Assembly (NCBI GenBank): GCA_021234155.1
Contig: JAJEKV010000031.1
Span: 4,418,835 to 4,482,834, forward strand
Reading direction: 5' to 3'
Length of the DNA: 64,000 nt
From: Isoetes taiwanensis
Lineage: Eukaryota; Streptophyta; Lycopodiopsida; Isoetales; Isoetaceae
Positions 41,285 through 52,907 of the stretch are shown here, one piece after another. The stretch's first letter is position 1, and every line of letters starts with the position of its first letter. Below the pieces are notes generated by a model. That model saw only the letters and a program-made list of their open reading frames with translations, made no database searches and had not been told where the DNA came from. Made by a program: the position numbers and the translations under genes.

Positions 41285-41549
41285 TAACTCTGGAAGGCCG
41301 AAGGACCGCGTTTTTGCATGGCTGTTCTTAGGCGTAGGTAGAGAAATAAAAGATATGCATGATGTCATATTTCCTCCTCCGGCGTCTAATGCCAAACAAG
41401 GGCATAGGAAGGATAAGAGCCACTCAAAACTGAAGTGCAAGGCAGATGAAAAACATAAGATTTTACAGAGTTGCCAAAGAAAATTGGAGATCTTGACAAA
41501 TCCACAATCCTCCACCGTTGTTGCAATCTTTGGAGTCATTGCTTCATAG
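41264..41549 (+). pseudogene. Exon-like fragment in Helitron C, unidentified
   Basis: After the second duplicated acceptor the frame reads LKLQKLNSGRPKDRVFAWLF, LGVGREIKDMHDVIFPPPAS, KADEKHKILQSCQRKLEIL and stops at 41547. The Lys-rich part looks like a linker. Family not recognised; the exon-like features are the acceptor and uniform codon use only. Confidence 0.3.
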
Positions 41550-43740
41550 AAGCGGCTTAAACTGGACTGATTCCGCAAAGGTTTTTACTGTGAACAAGAA
41601 GAAGCAGTCTGGTTGCAATTATCTGCGAGTTCAAGAAGCAAACATGTGTGTTTGTCTTGAAAATCACGTCATTTCTACTGCTTTCAAAGCATATTCTAGC
41701 CTTAGAATTGGGTTCTGGTCTGATGATTTTACAGGACTGCAATTTTTTTTTAAGCAAACTATGCAGGAATGGGCTCTTTCATGATGCTCTTGGTACTGCA
41801 AATATTATATTGGAGTAAGGGATTTCTATAACTAGAAGCAATGCATATTCTCTTTTGCTGGAATATTGCAAATCCATACTGATCTGCTAGAAGCTGGAGA
41901 AAATAACATATACAGGCCTGTGTAGCATAATATATTTATCAGACCTTAAGGTAAGGAAGCAATAGACAGAGGAAGGTTGGGGAAGATGGGATTGGCCATA
42001 GCCACTTTTCTTTAAGCTATGTGGCGCCAAGAGATTCCGCGCTAGGGAACGCCATTGCCAGGTTGCATAGCTTTCCATGCTGGGCTCACTTTACAAATGT
42101 CTATTTCTGTTCAAAGTGACATCCAGCATGTGCAAGATACATCGGAGCTATTCTGGTATGATACATTCTCTTACTTTGCTTATTTGGATGTTTTACATGC
42201 TCATCTACTTCTAAGAACAGGAGCACCCAGTTATGACCTTGAATATATTTTTTCATATGTTGTTTCCATTCTAGGTACGAAAGACATTCATCTGCTGCAG
42301 TGGGCCTTATCAAGTGTTTGAGGATATCACAAGACATGGATCTTATGTGGGTTGATGCATATGTTAACAAATTATTACCACAACATGTTCAGGCTATAAA
42401 CTTCTTGCCACTTGCAGCAAAGCCAACAACAGTTAAGAATGGCATGAAGAATTCAATTTCTTGCTCTGAAATCCAGTTTCTTACAGTTGGTTCTTGGAGC
42501 TTCAGAAGTAGTGATGAGCTACTAATTCTTCCTTCTAAGAAGGCAAGGGAATTGGCATTTTTATGGCCAAATTTTGAATCCTTAAATATGAAACAGTTTT
42601 AGTTCAAATGCATATTGACTTTTAAATGTCACACATTTTGACTTCAAAATTTAGTATGCGGTATTGCTAATCATGTTTCTCATATGTTTTACAGATTTAG
42701 CTTGCAGAATTATTGGGGCAGGAATATGAAGTTTTTTTTGTTATTATTTATTTGATGGAAGAACTTAAAGAGAGAAGCTCCCAACATATGTTGGATGTAG
42801 CATGTGTATTTTTATAATTCAAGGTTGTTTATAGCCTTTAAATTCCAAGGCTTTATGAACAAATGATGCATTGAAAAGCATTATTTACAGGATTGTATTA
42901 TGTCATTATATTTTCCGCACTTAATTTAGAGCTCAAAGATGACTCCTATATTACAACAATGGCTCTTCAATATCCTTTTGATTTTCATGGTTTACCATAG
43001 GCTACCCTAGACTACGTATTTTTAATTATGCCTTCTCTTAAAAGTGGAACGTCCTATATTTATTTTATGTCTTCTCAAACATGGCATGTCATATAGATAT
43101 TCATAGACTTTCTAAACTTTTTAAGCAAACAACTTCTATTTATGTCTTTTCAAATATGGCATGGCATGTATAATGTTTTTTCATAGACTTTCTAAACTTC
43201 GTAAGCAAACAACTTCTAGATTGTGCCCAAACATTGTGCATATCTATATAACTTCAAAATATGTTATTGTATTGATGTTTGTGGAATTCAACCCCTTCCT
43301 ATTTTCTCTTCCAATGGAGCTTAAATATTAAATATTACATAGTGATGTAAAATGTTTTAGATATTAATAAAATCAAATCCCTATTATGGTTGTGCATACC
43401 AATCTTACTATTTATAGGTTTTCAACTTCTATCAGGCAGTGCCATTTTAGCATCAGGCTTATCATTTATAAATTCAGAACATTATAAGTTCCAACATGTG
43501 CCCAGCAACGCTGGGCACCTTAACTAGTGGAAAATAGATTCATATACATATATTGGCTTATGGATCCTGGGACAAGTATGCAACTAATATGATAGGACAA
43601 TTTCTACAGAGAACAAATCATTGTAGCTACTGTTTATGCTTTCTCTAGTCTGCGGGCATTTTCATGCACTGTTCTAGAGTAGTTCTTAAACCCTGTATTT
43701 CTATATTTGTAGCTTAAATGTATGGGCCTTCAACCGACGT

Positions 43741-44200
43741 CGAGGTATGACTGGTATAGTGGATGCAATTGCAGCAGTCAAGGGTTTTGCCAAAGAGTGG
43801 GGTCGAGAGTCTGCAGCAGCAGATCGTGCTTTACTGGACACCTTGTATCAGGACCTGCTCCATTCTCGACAGGGACATCTTCCAGGTGTTCATGATCGTG
43901 ATATTTTGGCACAGATCCAAGCATTGGAGGAGGAGCAAATTCAGCAAGCAAAGATGAAGGCAAGTCTGCAGTGGTTTCGTGATGGAGACCGTTGTACGGG
44001 CTTCTGCGTCGCATGACATCAACTATGTCCTCATTGCTTTTGCCGAATGGTTCGGTGGTAACAGAGTCGACTGAACTCAAGAAACATCTGCATAACCACT
44101 TCTAGACCTTTTTTGCTGAGAAATATCTTCCCTTTCAATCAAAAATGCGAGATACTTTTTTGTCTAGGATTTCCCCCATCATCTCTGGTGAGCAGCGCGG
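43741..44200 (+). pseudogene. LINE ORF2 fragment (between endonuclease and reverse transcriptase)
   Basis: Frames reading HDRDILAQIQALEEEQIQQA, KMKASLQWFRDGDRCTGF and, after a one-base shift, RRMTSTMSSLLLPNGSV and ELKKHLHNHFQTFFAEKYLP match the region before the reverse transcriptase in plant L1 elements (K.R..WL..GD.NT.FFH... and ...I..HF...F). The fragment is truncated at both ends and runs into a polypurine tract. Confidence 0.7.
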
Positions 44201-44214
44201 GTCAATAGAGGCGG

Positions 44215-44436
44215 CACAAAAATAAAGGGAAGGAAAAAAGGGCACTGAAAAAAAGGAGAAGAAAAAAAGTGGGGAAACGGGATATGGGAAAAAAGAAAGG
44301 GGGAGGACGAGGGAACAAAAAGGGACACTGGAAAAGGGAAAGAGGAAAAAGGTGGGGAAAGGAGAAAAACTGAAGGGAAAAATGACACAAAAAAAGGGTA
44401 AGAGAAAAAGGGAGGGAAAAAGAATAGAATAGAATA
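44215..44436 (+). repeat. Polypurine tract
   Basis: About 220 bases almost without pyrimidines, built of GGGAAA, AAGGAGAA and AAAAGGG words with no fixed period, ending in GAATAGAATAGAATAGAATT. Such mirror-like purine runs can form triplex DNA. Confidence 0.85.
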
Positions 44437-44585
44437 GAATTGTTTTTTTAACGTCCACGGAGGCCAATAGGTCATGGGACCCATACAATGGGCTAGTACA
44501 ATCATTACTACTAGGATTAAAAAACCCCTGCCTCGAAAGGTTTTCAAGGGAAAAACCTTTGCAGTAATGATGATACTAGACAAAC
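44420..44585 (-). mobile_element. LINE-like 3' end fragment
   Basis: On minus, the sequence reads towards GGACGTTAAAAAA (in the form GTGGACGTTAAAAAAACAATT) and then ATTCT repeats. The insert at 46185-47800 ends in the same way (TTGGACGTTAAAAATTT and TTCC repeats), so both carry a related 3' end. The upstream hairpin AAACCTTTCGAGGCAGGGG with GGTTTTTCCC resembles motifs inside the 36-39 kb insertion. Confidence 0.45.
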
Positions 44586-44811
44586 AGAGATAATGACTAC
44601 TGAAGGCTCAGTAATTGCAGATGTTTATCTAGAACCTCAAGTATGTATAATGCCAAGTCATGCACAGATGGTGCTCTGAGAAGTTGTGGAAGCGTGGAAT
44701 GGAATGCTACGGTCAAAAAATGATTCGACTATCTCAAAAAGCGGGCAACCTTTCGAGGAAGAGTATGGCTTTCATCTTCAATAACTTTATGTGCAACAAC
44801 AGGCACATAGT

Positions 44812-45300
44812 CTAAACCATCGCGCAATTCGCGGCGCTCCCATCTACCGTCTCAATCCGTGAAATGTGGGACCCCGTGCGAATTGATGCAATAGCTACAA
44901 GCTTGTTCCCTCGACAATGAAGCAAGCAAATAAGCTTGGGGCCCCGTGCCAAGGTGGGATTTATGTGTGCATGATAATGACCAGTTTTCACTTGGGCCAA
45001 AGTAATCGCTGCGTCCCATATCTTTTGAGAAAAAATCGACCATTGAGATATTGTTGCAAAAGCTCGGGGATCGAATCGGGCAAGCATCGAGGCGGGTTCG
45101 CTGTTTGCCACCCAACGGGCAAACCATGTAGTGCAATGCTCCTTCCAACATCGTTTCAAACGCTGAGGAGATTCAGCCATGGCAAGTGCAAGAACAGGAT
45201 ACCTAACATCATCCATATGGTGCACCTTGCAGATATAGTGGAGATGGCTCTTCATGGCAGAATGTTGAAGAGGCCAAAAACCTGTCTCTTGTAAAAGAAT
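44812..45300 (-). pseudogene. LINE ORF2 C-terminal fragment
   Basis: The minus frame reads LLQETGFWPLQHSAMKSHL, YICKVHHMDDVRYPVLALAM and KRCWKEHCTTWFARWVA. E.G..PL...A.......I.K...M...R.P.LA is the region after the reverse transcriptase in plant LINEs (compare [20 protein letters not shown] in the intact LINE of this window). Both flanks are polypurine or unrelated DNA. Confidence 0.6.
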
Positions 45301-46033
45301 AGCATAGGGCATAGAGAAAACTAGAAGAGGAAATGGGAAAAAAGAGAAGGAAAAAAAATGAAGAGGGAAAGTGCAAAGAAAGGAGAAAATGGAAGGTACG
45401 CAAAAAAAGAAAGGGAAAAAAAGAAAGGAGGGGGAAAGGGAAGGAAAAAAGGCACAAAAATAAAGGAAAAGAAAAAAGGGCACTGGAAAAAAAAGGAGAA
45501 GAAAAAAAGATGGGGAAAAAAGGATATGGGAAAAATGAAAAGGAAAAGGAAAAGGAAAAGGAAAAGGAAAAGGGAGAGGAAGAGGGGAAAATGGAAGGGA
45601 AAAAGTGGAAGGAGGAGAGGGGAAGGGGAAAAAGGCCATCAAAAAATGGAAGGGGAAGGGGAATGGGAAAGGGAAGTGAAGCGAAGGGGAGGGGAGGAGA
45701 GGGAGAGGAAAAAGGTAAAAAGGAAATAAGGAACCCCAAATGGGGGGAAGAGAATAAAGGAATGAGAGAAAAATATGGGTAAAATAGGAATGGGAGGGAG
45801 GGGATAAAAAGAAAGAGAAAAAAAAATGAAAAAGGAAAAAAAAAAAAGGGGAATGAAAAATAGAAAAGGAAGAAAAAAAAAAAAAAAAAAAAAAAAAGGG
45901 TGAAAGAGAAAAAAGGAAAGGCCATAAAAAAATGAGAGAAAAGAGAATGTGAAATTAGAAAAATCAAAACATTGAAGGGGAAAACAAAAAAAGGGAAAGG
46001 GAAGATGTTAGAATAGTGGAAAAAGAAAAAAGG
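45301..46033 (+). repeat. Long polypurine tract, about 730 bp
   Basis: Nearly pure A and G, including five AAAAGG repeats at 45539-45570 and a 26-base A run near 45871-45896. The frames of up to 250 codons on its complement (Phe/Ser/Pro/Leu only) are composition artefacts. It ends at the border of the hevein-Hint duplicate (46036). Confidence 0.9.
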
Positions 46034-46035
46034 AG

Positions 46036-48897
46036 ATAAACTCGTAGTGATTGAATAATTAATTCAAAAACACACCAGCTAGTATGATTGGCGCAAAATG
46101 TGAAGAAGTCATCTCGATGATCCTTGTTTCTCCACTAAGAGATTGCAGTGTGATGCTATAGTACTCTGTTAGAACATCAACCTCAAGATACACAATCGGA
46201 TCTGGTTCCGCTCTACTCCGAAGTTACCAGCCCAAGCCTCGGGCCAGCAAGGATTTCCATCCACAGCATCGGCCATAGGTACCAGGTTCTGGATTGCTCT
46301 GAATTATTTTGGACTGTTTTGTGTCCCAGTATTGCTCTTGGCATCGCGCCCTCACTGCCCTTGCATAGACCCCCTTGATTTGCCCCTTTTTGGCTTTCTC
46401 TCTCTAGGGTTTACAATCTCTCTCTAGACTCAAAACCCCCAAACCCCCAAAAGGTGCTCTGCCCGCCTTTCTGAGTCCCCAAATTGGATTCTAAGCACCC
46501 TTTAGGCAGCCAGAGACCCCTTAAACTTTGGCACCCCCAAAACCCCATTTGTCTTCCCTTGGCTTGTCTACTCGATTTGCCCTCGGTTCTTGGCTCCTTT
46601 GGTCATGCCTTTGTTCTCGGCCTTGTACGTAAGATCAAGCGTATGGCGGGAGACGGAAGGAGAATCTCTCATTACCTTTGAGCGATTACATCCCGCCCTA
46701 TGACCCTTAATGCCCTATCTTGAGCAATGCATCATTGAACCTCGGCGCCCTATCTTTGGCGAACCCCGACACCACCGCCCCGGACCGCGAACCAGCTCGA
46801 ACCATCTTTAGTCAGCGGCCTTGACTAGGATGGATGCTCGATCCATTGTTTGCCTCCACATTTTGTTGGTTGGGATCCCTTGCGATCCAATCCGCGATCC
46901 ACACTCCTGTTGCGCCGGCTTAGTTGCCCTTGGGAGGTCCGGCTTCTAGAATCTTGCTCTGATCAGCGGGAGATGATTCCGATTGCAACAGCGGTGCTAC
47001 GCGATACCTCCCGCGGTGGCGCTTTGAACATGTGGATGCTACGTCCCGGTAGATGATACCACACTGGTACCCATTACCCGGGCATCCCAGGGTTGTTTGC
47101 CCATTGCGACAAAGTCCCGGCTTCGCGGCTGACGAACCCGCAGTGCCATTAGCCCCGAACCAATGCGCATTGTGGGGTTTAGAGGAAGCAAGCGACAAAT
47201 TGAGGCGGTTGAGGTGACCCGTTTTCTTTCGAGGTGATGCACGTGACAAAAGCGATGGCATTCTCCTGGCAATGTCGAGTTGGAGCAGCTGCGGCGACCG
47301 TCTCCCGTCATTGCTAGTCGGTTCGGGGATGCTTTATCTAGGCTGCACATCCTCCGCCATGGCAATCCACTTGCAAGGGACCTCCTTCTCCGCCCGAGGA
47401 AGATCTTACCCGGCCACTGACTCTATCGGCCGGAAGGGATGAATTATGCCCAGTCATGAGGCCGCCTCACCTTGTGGAAGTGGGGTGGTGTATAGAGGCG
47501 GCGTGCTATCATGGGATAACCGCCACTTGGAACCATGGGCGTTATGCGTGTAGGTGATTTGACTTCGAGATCTGCTAGGGCTTAGGCCCTCTTGTTTTGT
47601 TTTATTTTAGTATTGTGATTTGCTCACGAGTCCCCGAAGTTTGCATCGGGCTAGTCCCCACGTTTGATTTTGCCCGGCCTTTTGGTTTAGTCCGCAGGGC
47701 TTGGTCCCCGAGTTCCACCGGGCTTTTGCCCTCTCTTTTGTATTAGGTCCCATAACTTGGAATTGGGTTCCTTGGACGTTAAAAATTTCTTCCTTCCTTC
47801 CTTATGGCCAAAGGCATAAACATCTTCATAGATGATTTCTCCGGATTCTATAAAGGCCACCTAGAACATATCAACATTGAAATAAGACATATGGATATAG
47901 TTGATGGATATCAATTTGGGAATCACCTTGTCACCAATAGCAAGCTCGTTCATGCTTTTGGTTAATCGGATAGTGTCAACACAAGAGCATCACCTGCCAC
48001 ACACAAGATTTCATACAGACTCCAATTGTTTAAATTAAGCAAAATTAAAGCTTAAATGGTCCTATAAAGCTTACTTGAAAAGTGCTAAACCACCGCCACA
48101 CACACGCTTAAGGGTGTGGGGTGGGGGCTTGGGGGCTTGGGTAATTGGGATGCACAACCAGAATCCACACATGCTTCAAGTAGCCACAATAGCCATATTT
48201 ACTACAACAACATTGGCTCCTGAAGGACATGGGCACCTACCATCTTGTCCAGCTAATCGACGTGAGATAAATGTTGCCAATGACAACACCAGAATCAAGA
48301 TTAGGAGCCATTGGCCGCATGCTTGGCTTAATTCACATGCTTGTTATATAGCATTTATGCTTGGTAGATGCAAACGCGACGTTTAGAGATAAGAGTTTGG
48401 TGAAATGAGGTGATGTGGATGAATTCCCTTTAAGATGCTTTTTGATAACTACATAAAATGAATGTAAGAATCCATTTTAAGGAAAAGGAGCAAGAGAATA
48501 AATTTTAAAGACGCATCGATATCTTTGCATGTCTTTCCTTGTACTAGACTGTAAATGCTATATCATGACCTTCAAATTTCAAAATTTGTGAATTGAAAGC
48601 CTACAACTTGTAGTGTAGATAGACTCCGTGATAACCCTTGTAGGTTCCGCATAAAAACAAGGCCATCTATGTAACCTTTGTATGTACATTATAGAATGAT
48701 AGTATAATCATGCATCTTTTGAAGATGGCCGATTCCCCCATGGAGGCAAATAAATTGTTGATTAAGGAAGTGTCTTGGGATCTTCCTCACACATTCATAA
48801 TACATTTGTATCTCTTAGATATAATATTTGTATTTGATATATTTGGTCTAGATTTTTTAACATAGAGGTCAAAAGCAACTGCCATTTTGTTTGTTTA
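46036..48897 (-). pseudogene. Degraded duplicate of hevein-Hint exons 1-3 and upstream region
   Basis: 46036-46184 and 47801-48897 match 34943-35969 plus 39583-39815 in order and orientation. Exon 3 is split by a 1.6-kb insertion, exon 2 lacks bases around TTAATCGGATAGTG, and exon 1 (about 48075-48312) has broken cysteines in the hevein part (for example GGCTACTTGAAGCATGTG). The signal-peptide ATG is retained and the TATA box is conserved. It ends at a Helitron-like CTAG (48898) on one side and a polypurine tract on the other. It has no exon 4 or 5, so it is dead. Confidence 0.85.
46185..47800 (+). mobile_element. LINE-derived insertion, 1616 bp, in the pseudogene copy
   Basis: Comparison with the first copy (CAACCTC|CTTATGG at 35095) marks the insertion exactly. 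It ends in GGACGTTAAAAATTTCTTCC with a TTCC tandem tail, typical of LINE or SINE 3' ends. The body has CTCTCTCTAGGG motifs near 46400-46430 and a 3' part with repeated phrases (GAGTCCCCGAAGTTTGCATC, GCTTGGTCCCCGAGTTCC). No reverse transcriptase was seen, so it is a truncated or internally deleted non-autonomous copy. Confidence 0.7.
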
Positions 48898-48930
48898 CTA
48901 GAGAACGCAGCCAAGGCCGGGCAATACGGT
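48898..48930 (-). mobile_element. Probable degenerate Helitron 3' terminus
   Basis: On minus, GCCCGGCCTTGGCTGCGTTC is followed by TCTAG|T. The spacing and CTAG-T match the hairpin ends of Helitrons A-C, but the hairpin is altered. It coincides exactly with the end of the hevein-Hint duplicate, which supports a real element border. A 5' end to the right was not found. Confidence 0.5.
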
Positions 48931-51900
48931 TTAAGTGTTGGGGAACTGAAAATTGAATCCAAACTTGATAACTTCTGTGATTTTAATATCTCCACTTATT
49001 ATATTGCATATATTATATAGCCTCTAAAATGCAATTCATTTATATTGCACATCAGCCTCTAAAATGCACGTCTGGATCATCAAACATATATATTCAAACC
49101 AAGACTCTTCATCTCCAAAGCTTTAAAACAACAATCAAAATGAATAAACTTAAATACTATTGGATACCTAAGAGGAAAAGGGTAGATCATTTATTCTAGC
49201 AACACTCTTCATGTGAAGAGGATGGTGATACAAAATGGAAAAACATAATTAAAATGCTTTTCACAAATTTTAATGTTGAGCAAAACCCAAAACTTAATAA
49301 ATAGGTGATTTCTATACAACAAGAGTTTAAGTATGTGGATTAATGATGAACCCCAAGATAAAGAGTTTTAAGTTAAACAATGCTGCAAACAGAACAAAAT
49401 AATATATGAACAAATCATGTGTCTTGCAATAGAGTCAATCGTGATGTTAGCTAAATTGGAAGGTTTCTTTAGACGACATTTGTTTCTTAGACCATAATGT
49501 GGACATTATTCTTTAGTGGACAAATATATCCTTGTAAGTAATCATTGTATTTACACCAATGCATTCAAACGAAATATATATGAATCTAAAGCAATATATC
49601 CTAGTATCTAGGGTCATGTTTAAAATGTGCTTTGTTTGCCATGGTCGAAACAAAACGTAAGTCAAAGCTCAGTCAACAAAGAAAGGATCTCAGATAAGGT
49701 CCGCACCTCCACCTCCAAAGAAATATTTCACATCATTGGAGAGCAAAAACAGCTAAATAACTCCGCATACTAAATTGGGTTCATCTAATAGAAAGAATTT
49801 CAGAATTGCATGAGTGGCAGCCTTTTAGGAACCTGTACCGCGACAAAGGGAACTCGAGGTTATTTGTCTACTAAATAAAAGAATGGAAAAATGCCTTGCT
49901 TCACTCCACAAAGATATCAAAGGTTGCTGCTTGCAACTGTGAATGCAGTGCAAGTTCAAGAATGCAAAGTTCAAACCCACTTCATAGAGTGTTGACTTTC
50001 ATAAAGTCTTATGAAGCTTCAGACCTGTACGCAAAAACGAATTGCAAGAGCTTCCGCTCATGCAAGAAATAAAATTAATTTGTACCGATCTTGCAAAGAG
50101 TCTACTCATATTGCAAAAGTATAAGAAAGCAATGGTTAAAAGAAGTCATGTAGCGCCATGTAAACAGCATGTTCAGCACCCATGGTTTTACTGCATTGTA
50201 CCCATGTATAGAAAATGCCACTGCATGATCGTAACATCTTATCCGCCAATGATATTGTGAAACGTGGCTTGTTCTCATACACACATGCCACCGAACAAAG
50301 AACCAATGCATTGATTTTGAAGGTTTCTTTTTCTAGCCATTCCCAACTTGCTTTTCTTGGTATGGCACCCCGCCCGTGACACTAAACTCTAAGGATTTGA
50401 ACCTTGCAAATCTAGTGCCCCATATATTTTCCTCTTTGCTAAGGTTGTGTAATCTTACAACTGCTTAATCCTTCACAATATGACGAGCCAAGACAGCTGA
50501 TCACCTTAAGAGATTGAAATGCTATAAGAAAGAATACAATATAATAAATATCACTAAAATGTCGCCGGGCAAGCTACCAAAACAGTAACCAAGATTAATA
50601 CTGAACTTTGTAATCACAGCAGCTAGAAATCCATTACTACCTATTATGGCAAAAGGCCGGATGCGAATCAGTAAGAAAACTTCTAGGATTTTCACCAGAC
50701 CTAAACATGCACATAAATATTGAGCCGGATTTGAAAGGCAATGATTTTACTTAATATATTTGCCACTACCTTTACATTCAGCTTCCAGCCTTCCGCATAC
50801 TGCACTACGCTTGGCAAATATAGAATAGAAAATTAATCCAAAGGATTATAGTCTCAATCCGCCACAACACCTGAAAATCAAACAATGGCATCAGCAACAA
50901 CTTACGTGTGAAAAATCAAAGAAAAGGATTGAAATCCCCTCAAGACAAACCATCAATCATTGCCCGAGAGATCCATATGAGCAACCCAGCCTAACTATGG
51001 CATGCTTGTTTCAAGGTAATCATAAGTCCACCAATAATCAAACGCATCAGGTCTTTTATCACACCGGGATCCAAAGCCTCTATTATGAATGTGAACCCTA
51101 GCCAAATGCATCATGGCATGCATCTTAATCGGCAGGAGCTTAATTCTTGCTTGGTTGCAAATGGTGATCAATCTTCTGCTAGGCGAGCAAACACGTAAGG
51201 ACCAACAACTTAGAGGTGAAAGTAAAGAAAGGATTGAAATCCCTTAAGACAAACCATCGCATCATTACCCTGAGAGCAACATCCATATGAGCAAACCTAG
51301 CCTAACTTATGGTATGCCGGTTTCAAAGGCATCATAAGTCCACCAATACCTAAACGTGATCGTCTTTTATCATTAATCGATCCAAAGCCTCTCGTTATGA
51401 ATGTGAACCCTAGCCGCCGTAAATGCATCATGCAATGACCTTAATCGGCAGGAGCTTAATTTTTACGGTTGCAAATGGTGAAGGATCGAATTTTCCGTTG
51501 TTGGAGCCTCAAATGTTTTGGTCGCAAAAATGTTGGGAGCCCCAAATTTTGGTCGCAACAGGAGAAAAAAATGTGGCAAGATCATATTTTTCTGTCAAGA
51601 TGCCGCCAGCTACTGCCTTCTATGATGCATTTTCTATCCTAACCAAGTCGCGGATTTCGACCTCGCCGCTAGTCTTGTATATGTTGGCTGTCTCTCCGTT
51701 TTGTGCTTGTTGCTCTTCACTCAGCTGCTTGTCATTCTTCGCTTCTGTTATAGATGAATGGTTGCTCTCATGTTGAGGCATGTCTTCTGCTTGACATAGA
51801 TGAATGCTTGCTTCCCGCGCCGAAGCTATGCCCACATTCTCAAAAGGAAGTTGCATATTGAGATCATTCTTAACTTCAATTCACATTCAACAACAACATG

Positions 51901-52740
51901 CAATGATGATGCACTACATGACACTCACATTCTTCTCCTGCATGGATTGAAAAAATACAACAACTTTGATAGGTTGTACATAATGCTAGGTCTTGATTAT
52001 TAATGTGGTACATGACATAATATCTTTCATGTGCATTTTTCAATCAATTACCCTTTGATGCAAACATCGCCAAGCATTAAGTTGCAATTATCACCTCCAT
52101 GAGACCATCTTCAAGCCCTCCACTAACTCTTATCTTTATGAGATCCTTGCCACACCGCCTAACAGAAGAAATTATGGGTATACCAAGCTATTGGGGCCTT
52201 GCATGGTAGGAATCTAAATGCTCAAATGCCGGGTTAGAAGGTATGCCCATTGGACCAAAATATCAGGGGACAATTACAACGTTAATGATGTGCGCTTAGT
52301 GCGAACATCTTAAATTTTATATTTCATATCATTAATCACTGTTTGATTCGCGGTAGCATTAGGATGGTAGAAGTTGAGATTAATAGTCGCCTTTAGAAAC
52401 TATAGCTTGTGGCCAACAACCCATCTCCTTTCAAGTGAAGTCAATTTGTTCCAACAAATCACATCTAGAAGGCGCATTTTTGTGTCAATATTGTAGGAAC
52501 CATATAGAAGTTGATGAGGGGTCGATAGATCTAGTAAAAGAGGAATTAACAACCTTGATCATGCTCTGACAAGCCACAATTTGAGTAGAATAGTACAGAA
52601 TTATTGACCTAGGATTTGGTTAGAATCGTTGCTTAAAAGCTCATGTAATTTTCATAATTCATTAGGTTGTACATTTTAAGGGCTACACCAAATAGCTTAC
52701 AGATTGTTGGTTCCTTCTCTATAACCCAGAACCCAAATAA
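48931..52740. other. Gene-poor stretch
   Basis: AT-rich DNA without supported genes. A segment containing CATGCATCTTAATCGGCAGG, GGATCCAAAGCCTC and ATGAATGTGAACCCTAGCC at about 50930-51185 is repeated at about 51230-51490 with indels (period about 295 bp). Confidence 0.5.
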
Positions 52741-52754
52741 AAAATTACATAAAA

Positions 52755-52907
52755 ATTTATCTATCTATCTATCTATTTATCTATCTATAAAATTTACCAA
52801 TGTTGGACATTTTATTTAATTTTTTTGGTGGATTAAGCAATAATCCACCAAAAATTTTTACCAATGTTGGACATTTTAAGAATTTTTTTGGTGGATTAAG
52901 CAATAAG
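52755..52907. repeat. TCTA microsatellite followed by a 65-bp tandem duplication
   Basis: TCTATCTATCTATCTATTTA at 52757-52788, then the unit TTTACCAATGTTGGACATTT with TTTTTTTGGTGGATTAAGCA in two copies (from 52793 and 52858). Each unit holds a small inverted repeat, GGTGGATTA ... TAATCCACC. Confidence 0.85.

Larger units (their letters stand above)
40619..43527 (+). mobile_element. Helitron C, non-autonomous, 2909 bp
   Basis: 5' end TCTTACATTATAATGTTTTA (after A at 40618) resembles the 5' ends of Helitrons A and B. The 3' end is the hairpin GCCCAGCAACGCTGGGC (43500-43516), then ACCTTAA and CTAG (43524-43527), then T. No Rep/helicase is present. Exon-like fragments inside are not identified. 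Confidence 0.82.

Noticed and set aside
45209-45967. Open frame of 252 codons on the complement of the polypurine tract
   Set aside because: Made of Phe, Ser, Pro and Leu only; a by-product of pyrimidine composition. The first part overlaps a real LINE fragment but the rest is not protein.
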